Source: MWDF01 sp964577435
GTDB lineage: Bacteria; Bacillota; DTU025; MWDF01
Assembly: GCA_964577435.1 (NCBI GenBank)
Contig: CAZNZD010000041.1
Coordinates: 1 to 14,209, forward strand
Reading direction: 5' to 3'
Length of the DNA stretch: 14,209 nt
Shown here: piece by piece, positions 1-7,316 of the stretch
Numbering within the stretch: the first letter of the stretch is position 1
Layout: every line of letters starts with the position of its first letter
Translations under genes and position numbers: made by a program
The notes under the pieces: generated by a model
Told to the model about the DNA's origin: nothing
Seen by the model: the letters and a program-made list of their open reading frames with translations, nothing else
Database searches by the model: none

Positions 1-355
1 CGGTGCCCCAGATGAGAAACGCCAGCGCCTCGATTATCATTAGTAGCCCCAGCGTGATTATGAGCATGGAGCTGTGCGAGAGGCCCTTCACCCGCTTCAT
101 GAGGAGCTTGTCTATGAGTACTCCGAGGATGAGCCCCGCAGCAGCGCCCGAAACGAGCGTAAGCACGATGTTCCCCGTCAGAAGATATACGCTCAAGCCG
201 ACGAAGGTGGCGAACATTCCGGAGTTGCCGTGCGCGAAGTTCATCACGTCGACCGTCCTGAATATGAGGGATATACCGAGGCCCATGAGGCCGTACAGCG
301 ATCCCTTGGTCAGGCCGAAGAGGATGGCCTGCAGAAGCTTAATGCCCAAACTCAT
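1..355 (-). CDS. livH: HAAT-family ABC transporter permease, LivH-like (partial, C-terminus outside window)
   Basis: This is the N-terminal 118 residues of an inner-membrane permease of the branched-chain/hydrophobic amino acid ABC importer family, which forms the translocation channel with LivM. The fragment begins MSLGIKLLQAILFGLTKGSL and has the family signature NFAHG (about residues 40-44) after the first membrane segment, then further hydrophobic segments around 48-80 and 98-115. The ATG at 353-355 has a G-rich Shine-Dalgarno (GGGGGTG) just upstream and lies 11 nt after the livF stop, so it is the last visible gene of the leftward operon. The rest, and the expected livM partner, would lie left of the window. 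The usual residues after NFAHG (a Glu/Leu-rich stretch) are replaced by NSGMF. The family call is secure; the substrate is unknown. Confidence 0.9.
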   Translation of the reverse strand, partial: MSLGIKLLQAILFGLTKGSLYGLMGLGISLIFRTVDVMNFAHGNSGMFATFVGLSVYLLTGNIVLTLVSGAAAGLILGVLIDKLLMKRVKGLSHSSMLIITLGLLMIIEALAFLIWGT

Positions 356-366
356 GCCGTCACCCC

Positions 367-1062
367 CTAAATGCCCAGATAGGCCTTCTTGACGTCCTCG
401 GACTTCAGAAGGTCATCGGATTTTCCGCTAAGTGCTATCCTGCCCGTCTCCATGATGTAGGCCCTCTGGGATATCCCGAGCGCCTTGAATGCGTTCTGCT
501 CGATTAGAAGTATCGACAGTCCCTGCTGGCGCCTCAGCTTGTCCAGCGCCTCGAATACCTGGTCCACCAGTATCGGCGCGAGGCCCAAGGAAGGCTCATC
601 CAGCATGAGAAGCCTCGGGTCGCTCATAAGCGCCCTTCCGATGGCGAGCATCTGCTGCTCTCCTCCCGAAAGGTAGCCCGAAACCTGGTTCTTCCTCTCC
701 TTGAGCACCGGGAACAGCTCGTGCACGAGGCCGATGCTCTTTGCAAACGACCCGCGCCTGTACGCCCCGAGCTTCAGGTTCTCGTCCACCGTGAGCTCCG
801 GGAAGATGTGCCTTCCCTCCGGGCAGAGCACCAGGCCCTTCGAGACCCTCGCGAAATTGGAGGCCCTGGATATGTCCGCGCCCTCGAACTCCACTTTGCC
901 CTGGGATTCGACTATGCCGGCAAGGCCCATCACCGTGGAGGACTTGCCCGCCCCGTTCGCCCCTATTATCGTTACGATCTCGCCTTCCGCCACCTCGAAG
1001 CTTATGCCCTTGACCGCCTTGACGTGGCCGTAGCTGACCGCGAAATTCTCTACCTTAAGCAC
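367..1062 (-). CDS. livF: HAAT-family ABC transporter ATP-binding protein, LivF-like
   Basis: This is a cytoplasmic ATPase that powers the importer together with LivG. The 231 residues are standard for LivF. Visible motifs are Walker A GANGAGKS (34-41), signature LSGGEQQMLAIGRAL, Walker B LLMLDEPSLGL, and the LivF-typical IEQN in place of the usual switch histidine. The start is GTG, and it overlaps the end of livG (livG stops at 1055), which suggests translational coupling; a GGGGGTGG purine tract precedes it. The stop is TAG at 367-369, 11 nt before livH. Its position between livG and livH makes it part of the single leftward transcription unit. Confidence 0.95.
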   Translation of the reverse strand: MLKVENFAVSYGHVKAVKGISFEVAEGEIVTIIGANGAGKSSTVMGLAGIVESQGKVEFEGADISRASNFARVSKGLVLCPEGRHIFPELTVDENLKLGAYRRGSFAKSIGLVHELFPVLKERKNQVSGYLSGGEQQMLAIGRALMSDPRLLMLDEPSLGLAPILVDQVFEALDKLRRQQGLSILLIEQNAFKALGISQRAYIMETGRIALSGKSDDLLKSEDVKKAYLGI

Positions 1063-1825
1063 CGTTTACCACCCCCAGGTCCGATTTCCCGAGGTACACC
1101 TCTATGACCTTCGGGTTCGATGCTATCTCCTTCGGGGTGCCCTCGGCGACCTTCTCCCCGAAGTTCATGACCGTGATGCGGTGCGAAACCTTCATCACCA
1201 TGTTCATGTCGTGCTCGACCAGGAGCATCGTCACGCCCATCGCGTTCACCTTGTGGAAGACCTCGTCGATCTCCCTCGTCTCGTCGCTGTTAAGCCCAGC
1301 CGCCGGCTCGTCCAGCAGCAGGAGCTTCGGCTTCGATACGAGCGCCCTTGCTAGCTCCACCCTTTTCAGTATCCCGTAAGGAAGAGCCGCCGGGAAGGAG
1401 CCCAGCCTGTCTTTTATCCCCAGCATCTCGGCCACTTCAAGTATCCTGTCGCGCGTCTCGTCGGTAAAGCGCCTGCCCGAACCCGGCACGAACGGGAGCT
1501 CCCTTCCCCTGTACTCGTGCACAAGGCCCGCGTAGATGTTCTCGTACACCGTGGTGTTTCGAAACAGCTGCAGGTTCTGGAAGGTGCGGCATATCCCCTT
1601 GTATATGACCTTGTCGGAGGTGAGGCCGTTTAGGCTCTCCCCCTCGAAGGCGATCTCGCCCGCGCTAGGCTCGATGATGCGCGATATGACGTTGAAAAGC
1701 GTGGTCTTGCCCGCGCCGTTGGGTCCTATAAGGGAGTGTATGGTCCCGGGCTGTACCTTCATGCTCATGTCCTTTACGGCGGTAAGGCCGCCGAAGCGGA
1801 CCGTGACGTTCCTGGTCTCAAGCAT
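1055..1825 (-). CDS. livG: HAAT-family ABC transporter ATP-binding protein, LivG-like
   Basis: This is the second ATPase subunit of the importer, 256 residues from the chosen start. Motifs are Walker A GPNGAGKT (34-41), the LivG-type signature LPYGILKRVELARAL, Walker B LLLLDEPAAGL and switch histidine in VEHDMNMV. The frame is open upstream to 1873, but the ATG at 1823-1825 has a good AAGGAG 8-9 nt before it and gives the canonical LivG N-terminus (MLETRNVTVRFGG), so I use it. The 76-nt gap to livK contains a strong hairpin (see the entry at 1849). The gene ends by overlapping the livF GTG start. Confidence 0.94.
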   Translation of the reverse strand: MLETRNVTVRFGGLTAVKDMSMKVQPGTIHSLIGPNGAGKTTLFNVISRIIEPSAGEIAFEGESLNGLTSDKVIYKGICRTFQNLQLFRNTTVYENIYAGLVHEYRGRELPFVPGSGRRFTDETRDRILEVAEMLGIKDRLGSFPAALPYGILKRVELARALVSKPKLLLLDEPAAGLNSDETREIDEVFHKVNAMGVTMLLVEHDMNMVMKVSHRITVMNFGEKVAEGTPKEIASNPKVIEVYLGKSDLGVVNGA

Positions 1826-1848
1826 GTCCGTGCTCCTTATGTGGAAAG

Positions 1849-1886
1849 CCGGGCCGCGGCCTCCATTATGCAAGCCTGCGGCCCGG
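1849..1886 (-). promoter_or_regulatory. intercistronic hairpin between livK and livG
   Basis: Perfect 9-bp arms CCGGGCCGC / GCGGCCCGG, extended inward by a further GGC/GCC past a single bulged A in the transcript, with a 13-nt loop. It starts 16 nt after the livK stop and ends shortly before the livG ribosome-binding site. No U-tract follows (CUUUCC only), so it is unlikely to be a full terminator. By analogy with hairpins after other binding-protein genes it may protect the livK mRNA 3' end or attenuate downstream expression; that role is inferred. Confidence 0.7.
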
Positions 1887-1901
1887 ACTGTCCGATATGT
1901 G

Positions 1902-3080
1902 TTACTTCAGGTAGATCCAGTCGCTGGCTACTTCGATGTTGTCCTTCGTGAACCTCAGGACGTACATCGACTGCTTGCCCAGGCGGCAGGTGAGGTCGTT
2001 TACGTTATAGGGCGCGTAGGTGATGTCCACTGCAACCATGCCCGAGAAGTTCTCGAAGGACTCCATGGCCTTCACGAAGCCCTCGCGGGTGAGGTTGGTG
2101 CCGGCCCTCTTGAGGCCCTCGACGAAGATTTCGGCGGCGGTTAGGCCCGCCACTCCGAAGGCGTTGGGGAGCTGGCCGGGGAAGGTCTGCTGATATACCT
2201 TGAAGATGGGAAGGGTAGTGTCGGCGAAGTCCACGTTCACCCACGCCATCGCCTCGACTCCGACTGCGTTTCCGGCGGCGCCGGCTGCGACTGTGAGGTC
2301 AGCGTTCGAGTAGGTCATGAGGTAGGTGGGCTTGGTGAGCTTGAAGTCTCCCCTTGCCTGCTTCAGGAATGATGCGCTCTGGGGGTTGAAGAGGCCTACC
2401 ACGATCGCGTCGGGGTTAGCCGCGGTAAGCTGCAGGATCTGCGCCGACATGTCGGACGCGGTGGCTTCGACGGGGATGTCCGCGACGACTTTGACGCCGC
2501 GCTTGGCGGCCTCTGCCTTCACTGCCGCTGCGATCTCCTTGCCGTCGTCGAGGTTCCTGTAGACTATGCCGATGGTCTTCGCCTTCTTGGTCTCGGCGAG
2601 GTACTTGACCATGAGCTGGCCTTCAGTGGTGTAGTTGGGCTGCACGGGGAATATGTACTTGTTCGGCGGGATGGCGATGAGGCCGCTGCCCGCTCCCTGG
2701 TATACGTGCGGCACCTTGTTGGTGTCGAGGTACTTGTAGGTCGCGACGACTCCGGGCGTGCCGAGGCCGCCGACGAGCGCGAACACCTTGTCCTGCTCGA
2801 CGAGCTTCTTCACCGCTACTGTGGTGTTGGCGGGATTGAGCTGGTCGTCCTCGATGAGGAACTTGATCTGGCGGCCGTTTACCCCGCCGTTCTTGTTGAC
2901 CCAGTTGAAATAGGCCTTCATGCCGTTGGCGTACGGTACGCCGATGGCCGCGTAAGGGCCGGACATGGCTATGAAGCTACCGATTAGGACTTCCTTGCTG
3001 GTGACGCCGGGATCCGCCGCCAGCACGCTACTGGCCATAAGAAGTGCAAGCGCCAGGGCCACTACTAGGATCTTCTTCAT
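1902..3080 (-). CDS. livK: HAAT-family periplasmic substrate-binding protein, LivK-like
   Basis: This is a 392-residue periplasmic binding protein that captures the solute for the LivGFH importer. The N-terminus is a classic signal peptide: MKK, a hydrophobic core, then SSVLA with likely cleavage after Ala21, so it is a soluble periplasmic form and not a lipoprotein. The mature part starts ADPGVTSKEVLIGSF and shows the family's phrases (IAMSGPYAAIG, LIEDDQ, VGGLGTPG). Start ATG 3078-3080 has AGGAGGGG 4 nt upstream. It follows fabG after 75 nt and precedes livG after 76 nt. Relatives bind branched-chain amino acids, amides, short-chain or aromatic acids, so the ligand cannot be read from the sequence; linkage to acyl-CoA enzymes makes a carboxylic acid plausible (inference). 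Confidence 0.92.
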   Translation of the reverse strand: MKKILVVALALALLMASSVLAADPGVTSKEVLIGSFIAMSGPYAAIGVPYANGMKAYFNWVNKNGGVNGRQIKFLIEDDQLNPANTTVAVKKLVEQDKVFALVGGLGTPGVVATYKYLDTNKVPHVYQGAGSGLIAIPPNKYIFPVQPNYTTEGQLMVKYLAETKKAKTIGIVYRNLDDGKEIAAAVKAEAAKRGVKVVADIPVEATASDMSAQILQLTAANPDAIVVGLFNPQSASFLKQARGDFKLTKPTYLMTYSNADLTVAAGAAGNAVGVEAMAWVNVDFADTTLPIFKVYQQTFPGQLPNAFGVAGLTAAEIFVEGLKRAGTNLTREGFVKAMESFENFSGMVAVDITYAPYNVNDLTCRLGKQSMYVLRFTKDNIEVASDWIYLK

Positions 3081-3155
3081 ATTACCCCTCCTGTTGTTGG
3101 TATTTGGTACTCTGCTGATTCAATGGACTTCTATCGACTGCTTCCTGTTCGCTAT

Positions 3156-3893
3156 CTAGACTACGAGGCCCCCGGAGGCCCTTATGACCTGGCCGGTGAC
3201 GTAGCTTGATTCATCGCTAGCGAGGAATGCGACCACTTCCGCGATCTCGGACGGCTCACCCAGCCTCTTGAAGTAGGTCTTCTCCTTGATGGGGTCGAGC
3301 ACCTTATCGGGCACGGTGGCCATCATCGGGGTGTTGATGTATCCGGGGGCCACGGCGTTTGCGCGGACGAAGGCTCCCTTCCTCGAGAACTCCTTGGCCC
3401 AGGTCTTGGTCATCGAGATGACCCCGCCCTTGGTGGCGGCGTAGTTCGACTGGCCGATGTTTCCGTCCAGGCCGACTACCGACGATATGGTGACGATGGC
3501 GCCCTTGCCGGTCTCCATCATTATGGGGCCGATGGCCCTTGTCATCACGAAGGGGCCCTTGAGGTTCACGTCTATGACGAACTGCCAGTCCTCGTCGCTC
3601 ATCTTCTGTATGAGGGCATCCTTTGTGACGCCTGCATTGTTCACAAGTACATCTATTCGCCCAATCTCCTCTTTAACCTTCAGGGCGAACTCGCCTACCG
3701 CCTTGCTGTCGGTGACTGAAAGGACCACGCCCTTGACGTTCTTGTGCGCCGCCTCGAGCTCCTCGAGGGACTTGGGATTGAGGTCGACGACGTATACCCT
3801 CTCGGCTCCGTACTCGAGGAACTTCTCGACTATCGCCTTGCCGATGCCGCTGGCCCCTCCGGTTACGACGCAGACCTTGCCTGCCATCTTCAT
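3156..3893 (-). CDS. short-chain dehydrogenase/reductase, FabG / 3-hydroxyacyl-CoA dehydrogenase type
   Basis: This cytoplasmic SDR of 245 residues (usual FabG length) should interconvert a 3-ketoacyl and a 3-hydroxyacyl thioester. The Rossmann motif TGGASGIG is at 11-18, NNAG at 85-88, and the catalytic tetrad is complete: Asn110, Ser138, Tyr151 and Lys155 (in YAATK). Asp37 at the end of the second beta strand favours NAD(H) over NADP(H), which suits an oxidative CoA-thioester role better than fatty-acid synthesis (inference). The C-terminus GQVIRASGGLVV is typical of the clade. AGGGAGG lies 10 nt before the ATG. It sits 41 nt after the KAS III-like gene and 75 nt before livK in the same leftward operon. 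Confidence 0.88.
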   Translation of the reverse strand: MKMAGKVCVVTGGASGIGKAIVEKFLEYGAERVYVVDLNPKSLEELEAAHKNVKGVVLSVTDSKAVGEFALKVKEEIGRIDVLVNNAGVTKDALIQKMSDEDWQFVIDVNLKGPFVMTRAIGPIMMETGKGAIVTISSVVGLDGNIGQSNYAATKGGVISMTKTWAKEFSRKGAFVRANAVAPGYINTPMMATVPDKVLDPIKEKTYFKRLGEPSEIAEVVAFLASDESSYVTGQVIRASGGLVV

Positions 3894-3934
3894 TTTCGGT
3901 CATCCTCCCTTATATCTGTAAGTCCTAATGCCTT

Positions 3935-4945
3935 CTAAGCCTTGCCCCACTTCATGACCGCCGACGCCCAGACGAAGCCCAGGCCCGCGCCGACCATGCT
4001 CACTATGTCTCCGTCTTTTATCCTCCCGGCCTTAAGCCCCAGGTCCAGCGATAAAAGCTGGTCGTTCTGGCCCATGTGGCCGTAGTCGTCCAGGTATGTG
4101 GTCTGCTCCGCCGTAAGGCCCAGCTCCGAGAGCACCGCGTCGTGCGCGCTTCTTTTGAAGTGCAGTATGGCGAGGTAGTCCACGTCCTTCTCGGTAAGGC
4201 CGCCGGACCTTCTCAATGCCTCCCTCACCACCCAGTAGAAGTTCGGCATCGTCTTCTCCCCGAGCTTCCTTTTGAACTCCTCGGGGTCGTCTATGCGGAA
4301 GTACGCCTTCTGGTCGTCGCCCGGCTCCGGGGGCCACTTCTTCGAGCCCAGCACGGGAACCACGCAGAGCTCCGAGAACGAGCCGTCGCCTTTAAAGGCC
4401 GTCCCCATAAGCACGTTCCTGTCGTATCCGCGCCTAAGGACGCAGGCCGATCCCCCGGCCGAGAGGTCCGCCATGAAGGTAGTCTCGGGGACAGCGAGGT
4501 TAATGAGGTCGGCGTTCCTGTATCCCGAAACCAGAAGCACGGTCCTGTTGGATTCCGATGAGAGCATGAGCCCCCTTGCAGTCTCCAGCGCCGCCATGAA
4601 CGAGCCGCACATGGCCTCCATGTCGAATCCCCAGGCATTCTCGGCCCCCAGCTCGTGGGCAATTTTAAGGCTCGCCAGCCAGCACGGGTAGTCCTTGTGC
4701 TGCGCGCCGAACCAAATGACTACGTCTATCTCCTTCGGGTCTATGCCCGCGTCCTCCACTGCCCTCTTCGCCGCCATGAGCCCCATGTATGACGTGGTGT
4801 CCTCCGGCCCGGGCATCGGCTTCGCCTTTATCCCGAACTTAAGGGCTATCACGTTCTCAGGTATATTGGTCGCCGCGGCGATTTCTGCCGCCGTCATCCT
4901 CTTTTCGGGCACGTAAAGCCCGTAACCCATCATCCCTATGCTCAA
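3935..4945 (-). CDS. KAS III-like (thiolase-superfamily) condensing enzyme, first gene of leftward operon
   Basis: A 336-residue member of the FabH/HMG-CoA-synthase-like branch of the thiolase superfamily. The N-terminus MSIGMMGYGLYVP fits the family pattern and supports a TTG start at 4943-4945 with AAGGGG 7 nt upstream; the ATGs at 4930 and 4933 are poorer starts. The nucleophile is Cys113 (EAMCGS) and the catalytic His is present as His262 (LAILHF). The Asn that follows YG in FabH (YGNT) is His290 here (YGHMGQND). The C-terminus GAGLGFVWASAVMKW is family-typical. No HMG-CoA-synthase Glu is apparent. It could condense, transfer or cleave acyl-CoA; the substrate is unknown. Its promoter region carries a 30-bp inverted repeat. 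Confidence 0.82.
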   Translation of the reverse strand: MSIGMMGYGLYVPEKRMTAAEIAAATNIPENVIALKFGIKAKPMPGPEDTTSYMGLMAAKRAVEDAGIDPKEIDVVIWFGAQHKDYPCWLASLKIAHELGAENAWGFDMEAMCGSFMAALETARGLMLSSESNRTVLLVSGYRNADLINLAVPETTFMADLSAGGSACVLRRGYDRNVLMGTAFKGDGSFSELCVVPVLGSKKWPPEPGDDQKAYFRIDDPEEFKRKLGEKTMPNFYWVVREALRRSGGLTEKDVDYLAILHFKRSAHDAVLSELGLTAEQTTYLDDYGHMGQNDQLLSLDLGLKAGRIKDGDIVSMVGAGLGFVWASAVMKWGKA

Positions 4946-4993
4946 GTCCTCACCCCTTGCGATCGCTTCTTTGGTGAATGCACTCTCAACTTA

Positions 4994-5022
4994 CTAATAG
5001 GATATTCCGCGCCGCATTGCAA
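4994..5022 (-). promoter_or_regulatory. putative promoter of the leftward KAS III-fabG-liv operon
   Basis: Reading leftward, TTGCAA (5017-5022) and TATTAG (4994-4999) are separated by 17 bp; each matches four of six sigma-70 consensus positions. An alternative -10 is the TATCCT beside it. Transcription would start about 55 nt before the TTG start codon. The inverted repeat at 4999-5028 covers nearly all of it, the arrangement expected for repression. Confidence 0.4.
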
Positions 5023-5028
5023 TATCCT
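4999..5028. promoter_or_regulatory. 30-bp inverted repeat, candidate operator of the leftward operon
   Basis: Perfect 8-bp arms AGGATATT (4999-5006) and AATATCCT (5021-5028) with a 14-bp spacer, overlapping the putative leftward -35 and -10. The adjacent tetR-family gene makes its product the obvious binder (inference). A weaker nested repeat CCGCA/TGCGG (5012-5016, 5032-5036) overlaps it. Confidence 0.6.
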
Positions 5029-5079
5029 TCTTGCGGATGCGCGAAGTTTTCGATTTTCTGCCGATTTTCTTCTAATTTT

Positions 5080-5116
5080 TATAATACACCGTTGGCAGGA
5101 ATATGGCACGCGGTGT
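5080..5116 (+). promoter_or_regulatory. rightward promoter -10 box with adjoining 31-bp inverted repeat (candidate operator)
   Basis: A perfect TATAAT at 5080-5085 lies 75 nt before the tetR start; the -35 region is poor. Immediately downstream are perfect arms ACACCG (5086-5091) and CGGTGT (5111-5116) with a 19-bp spacer, so the expected start point falls inside the repeat. The spacer holds a direct repeat TGGCA at 5093 and 5104, 11 bp apart. This is a typical layout for autorepression of a TetR-family operon; binding is inferred. Confidence 0.6.
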
Positions 5117-5160
5117 TAAAGTAATAAGTAGTGAATGGGTTCTCAAATAGGAAGGTGCGC

Positions 5161-6321
5161 ATGCCCAGAGGTGACGCGAAAGCGAAGGTCCTGGCCTCGG
5201 CGGAGAGGCTGTTCTCGGGGAAGTGGTACTCCACTGTCTCCGTAGCCGACATATGCAGGCAGGCCGGTGTCTCAAACGGCATAGCCTACCATTACTTCAA
5301 GGACAAGGAGGAGATCTTCCTTGCCCTCATGGACCGCACCATAGACGTCGTGGGAAGGACACCGAGGCTTAACGGCTCCGACGAAGCGGGCGAGAGGCTC
5401 GGCAACTACATAGCCGACCTTCTTAAGGTGACGGTCGACAACAAGCACCTGATAAGGGCCTTCAGGCAGGGCCAGTACAGGCACATCGAGTACGAGAGGA
5501 AGCTTCGCGACATCTACACCGACCACCTCGGAAGGGTCCTGGGCAGGCCGGTCGCAGACCCCGAGTACGTTTACATACTTTCTGGCCTGAGGTTCACGAA
5601 CATCAGGCACGCGATAGAGGGTCAGAGCGCGGACCTGGCGACGCTTAAGGGCATAGCCGCCTGCGGGGCCTTCCCCGAGGAGGCTGCGCGTCCGATTGAC
5701 GAGTTCCTGCCGAAGAGGATATTGCCTCCTGCGGTCGAGCTCGAGCAGGACACCGCGATGCGCCTCAAGAAGGCCGGCAAGGAGCTGTTCGGAAGGTGCG
5801 ACTTCTCGGCGGTGTCAGTGGCGGAGATAACGAGGGCGGCAGGCACGTCGGTGGGCACCTTCTACAACTGCTTCGACTCCAAGGAGGGCTTCCTCGCGGA
5901 GATAATAACCGGCATATCCAGGGAGATAAGGCGCTTCATAGCAGTCAATATGCCAAAGGGCTTGACCCGGCTCGAGGAGGAGATCGCCGGCGTGTACCTG
6001 TTCAGCCTCTTCCTCACCTTCGACCCCGACTGCTATCCCGTCGTAAGGCAGGCGGAGTACGTGGTGCCGGAGGCTGCAAGGGACTACTACGAGGCCTTCA
6101 AGAGGGGCTACCTTGCCCGTATGGACTGGCTTCCCGAAGGCTGGGACAGGGAGACTGCTGCAAATTACCTAATGGGAATCGCCCACTACTTCGGCCTAGA
6201 GTTCGCATACGCAAGGGACATCAAGGACGCGAAGGGCTTCCTTTCGGAGCTCATGGGATACTATACGGGCGGCTGCTGCCGCCGGTCGTGCAATGGAGGT
6301 GCGGATAAATGCTGCCGGTAA
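5161..6321 (+). CDS. double TetR-family transcriptional regulator (two TetR units in one chain)
   Basis: A 386-residue protein, about twice the usual TetR size. The first TetR unit has its helix-turn-helix at about 28-47 (VADICRQAGVSNGIAYHYF), and a second begins at about residue 200, helix-turn-helix at 220-239 (VAEITRAAGTSVGTFYNCF). Each is followed by about 140 helical residues that look like a ligand/dimer domain. I choose ATG 5161, preceded by AGGAAGGT, over the in-frame ATG 5131, which has no clear ribosome site. The C-terminus is a Cys-rich tail (Cys372, 373, 377, 384, 385). The gene overlaps the next one by 13 nt and heads the rightward operon, so it probably controls both divergent operons, perhaps in response to an acyl-CoA (inference). 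Confidence 0.88.
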   Translation: MPRGDAKAKVLASAERLFSGKWYSTVSVADICRQAGVSNGIAYHYFKDKEEIFLALMDRTIDVVGRTPRLNGSDEAGERLGNYIADLLKVTVDNKHLIRAFRQGQYRHIEYERKLRDIYTDHLGRVLGRPVADPEYVYILSGLRFTNIRHAIEGQSADLATLKGIAACGAFPEEAARPIDEFLPKRILPPAVELEQDTAMRLKKAGKELFGRCDFSAVSVAEITRAAGTSVGTFYNCFDSKEGFLAEIITGISREIRRFIAVNMPKGLTRLEEEIAGVYLFSLFLTFDPDCYPVVRQAEYVVPEAARDYYEAFKRGYLARMDWLPEGWDRETAANYLMGIAHYFGLEFAYARDIKDAKGFLSELMGYYTGGCCRRSCNGGADKCCR

Positions 6322-7316
6322 GGATACTCGGAACGGGGCTCTACGCCCCGGGCGAACCGATAGACAACTACGAGCTCATGAAGCTTGCCGGAATCAGCTT
6401 CGACGCCGAGAAGACCGAAGCGAAGCTCGGCTACAGGACTAGGCACATCGCAAGGCTCAGGGGCATCGACGAGAGCACCCTGGACTTCTCGGAGAAGGCG
6501 GCAATAAACGCCATATCCGACGCAGGCATAGACGCGGACGACATAGGCCTGTTCATAGTGGGCACGGACACTCCGGAGTACATATCCCCCGCAACGGCCG
6601 TAATGCTCCAGGGAAGGATACAGAAGGGTCAGAGGCCGGTGCCCGCATTCGACATGGTGGCATCGTGCGCAAGCTTCACCTCCGCCTTCAGCACCGCGGC
6701 GAAGATCATGGCGACTGACCCCAAGATGAAGTACGCTCTCGTCACCGGAGTCTACAACATGCCCTCCTTTTTAAGGCCGGGTGATACTTTCGGCTTCTCC
6801 ATCTTCGCTGACGGGGCTGGCTCTTTCGTTCTGGGACGGGATGAGACCGGGAAATCCGGCTTCATAGAATCCGCCTTCGTCGCCGACGGCACCCAGTGGG
6901 ACTACATCGGCATCTACACGGGAGGCGCCCGCAGGCAGGCGACATGCGAACTTCTCAGCGAGGGCAAGTGGGGCCTGGAGAACCTCCAGAGGCTCCCCCC
7001 CGACAGGAACCTCAAGCTCTGGCCGGGCGTGGTGCAGGACCTTCTCAGGCGCGGCGGCATGGAGCTGTCAGACTTGGACCATATAATATTCACGCAGATA
7101 AACAAGTCCCTCATCGTCGACATAATGGCCATACTGGGCCTTCCCATGGAGAAGACGACCATGGTGATGGACCGCTACGGCTACACCGGATCCGGCTGCG
7201 TGCCGATGGCATTCAACGTCGCCGTGAAAGAGGGAAGGGTGAAGCGCGGGGACAACGTGGCCTTCATGGCGTCCGGCTCCGGGCTCTCCGTCGCGGCGAA
7301 TCTATTCAGGTACTAG
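6309..7316 (+). CDS. KAS III-like protein with altered active site
   Basis: 335 residues of FabH-like fold: N-terminus VRILGTGLYAPGE, nucleophile region FDMVASCASF with Cys120, and C-terminal GSGLSVAANLFRY in place of the usual GAGxxW motif. The FabH His (PHQAN) aligns with Thr262 in FTQIN, and the Asn (YGNT) with Tyr292 in YGYTG, so both oxyanion/decarboxylation residues are missing while Cys remains. Decarboxylative condensation is therefore unlikely; acyl transfer, acyl holding, or partnership with the KAS III-like protein encoded at 3935-4945 are possible (inference). The start lies inside the end of the tetR gene, with GGAGGT at 6295-6300, so translation is coupled. TAG stop; a hairpin follows. 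Confidence 0.82.
   Translation: MLPVRILGTGLYAPGEPIDNYELMKLAGISFDAEKTEAKLGYRTRHIARLRGIDESTLDFSEKAAINAISDAGIDADDIGLFIVGTDTPEYISPATAVMLQGRIQKGQRPVPAFDMVASCASFTSAFSTAAKIMATDPKMKYALVTGVYNMPSFLRPGDTFGFSIFADGAGSFVLGRDETGKSGFIESAFVADGTQWDYIGIYTGGARRQATCELLSEGKWGLENLQRLPPDRNLKLWPGVVQDLLRRGGMELSDLDHIIFTQINKSLIVDIMAILGLPMEKTTMVMDRYGYTGSGCVPMAFNVAVKEGRVKRGDNVAFMASGSGLSVAANLFRY

Noticed and set aside
3..392. 129-codon rightward open frame over livH
   Set aside because: It is antisense to a clear LivH N-terminus, has no family signature, and is a shadow of the GC-rich coding strand.
3935..4945. HMG-CoA synthase of a mevalonate pathway
   Set aside because: The synthase Glu is not apparent, no DUF35 partner is adjacent, and no other mevalonate gene is present, although a thiolase is in the window.
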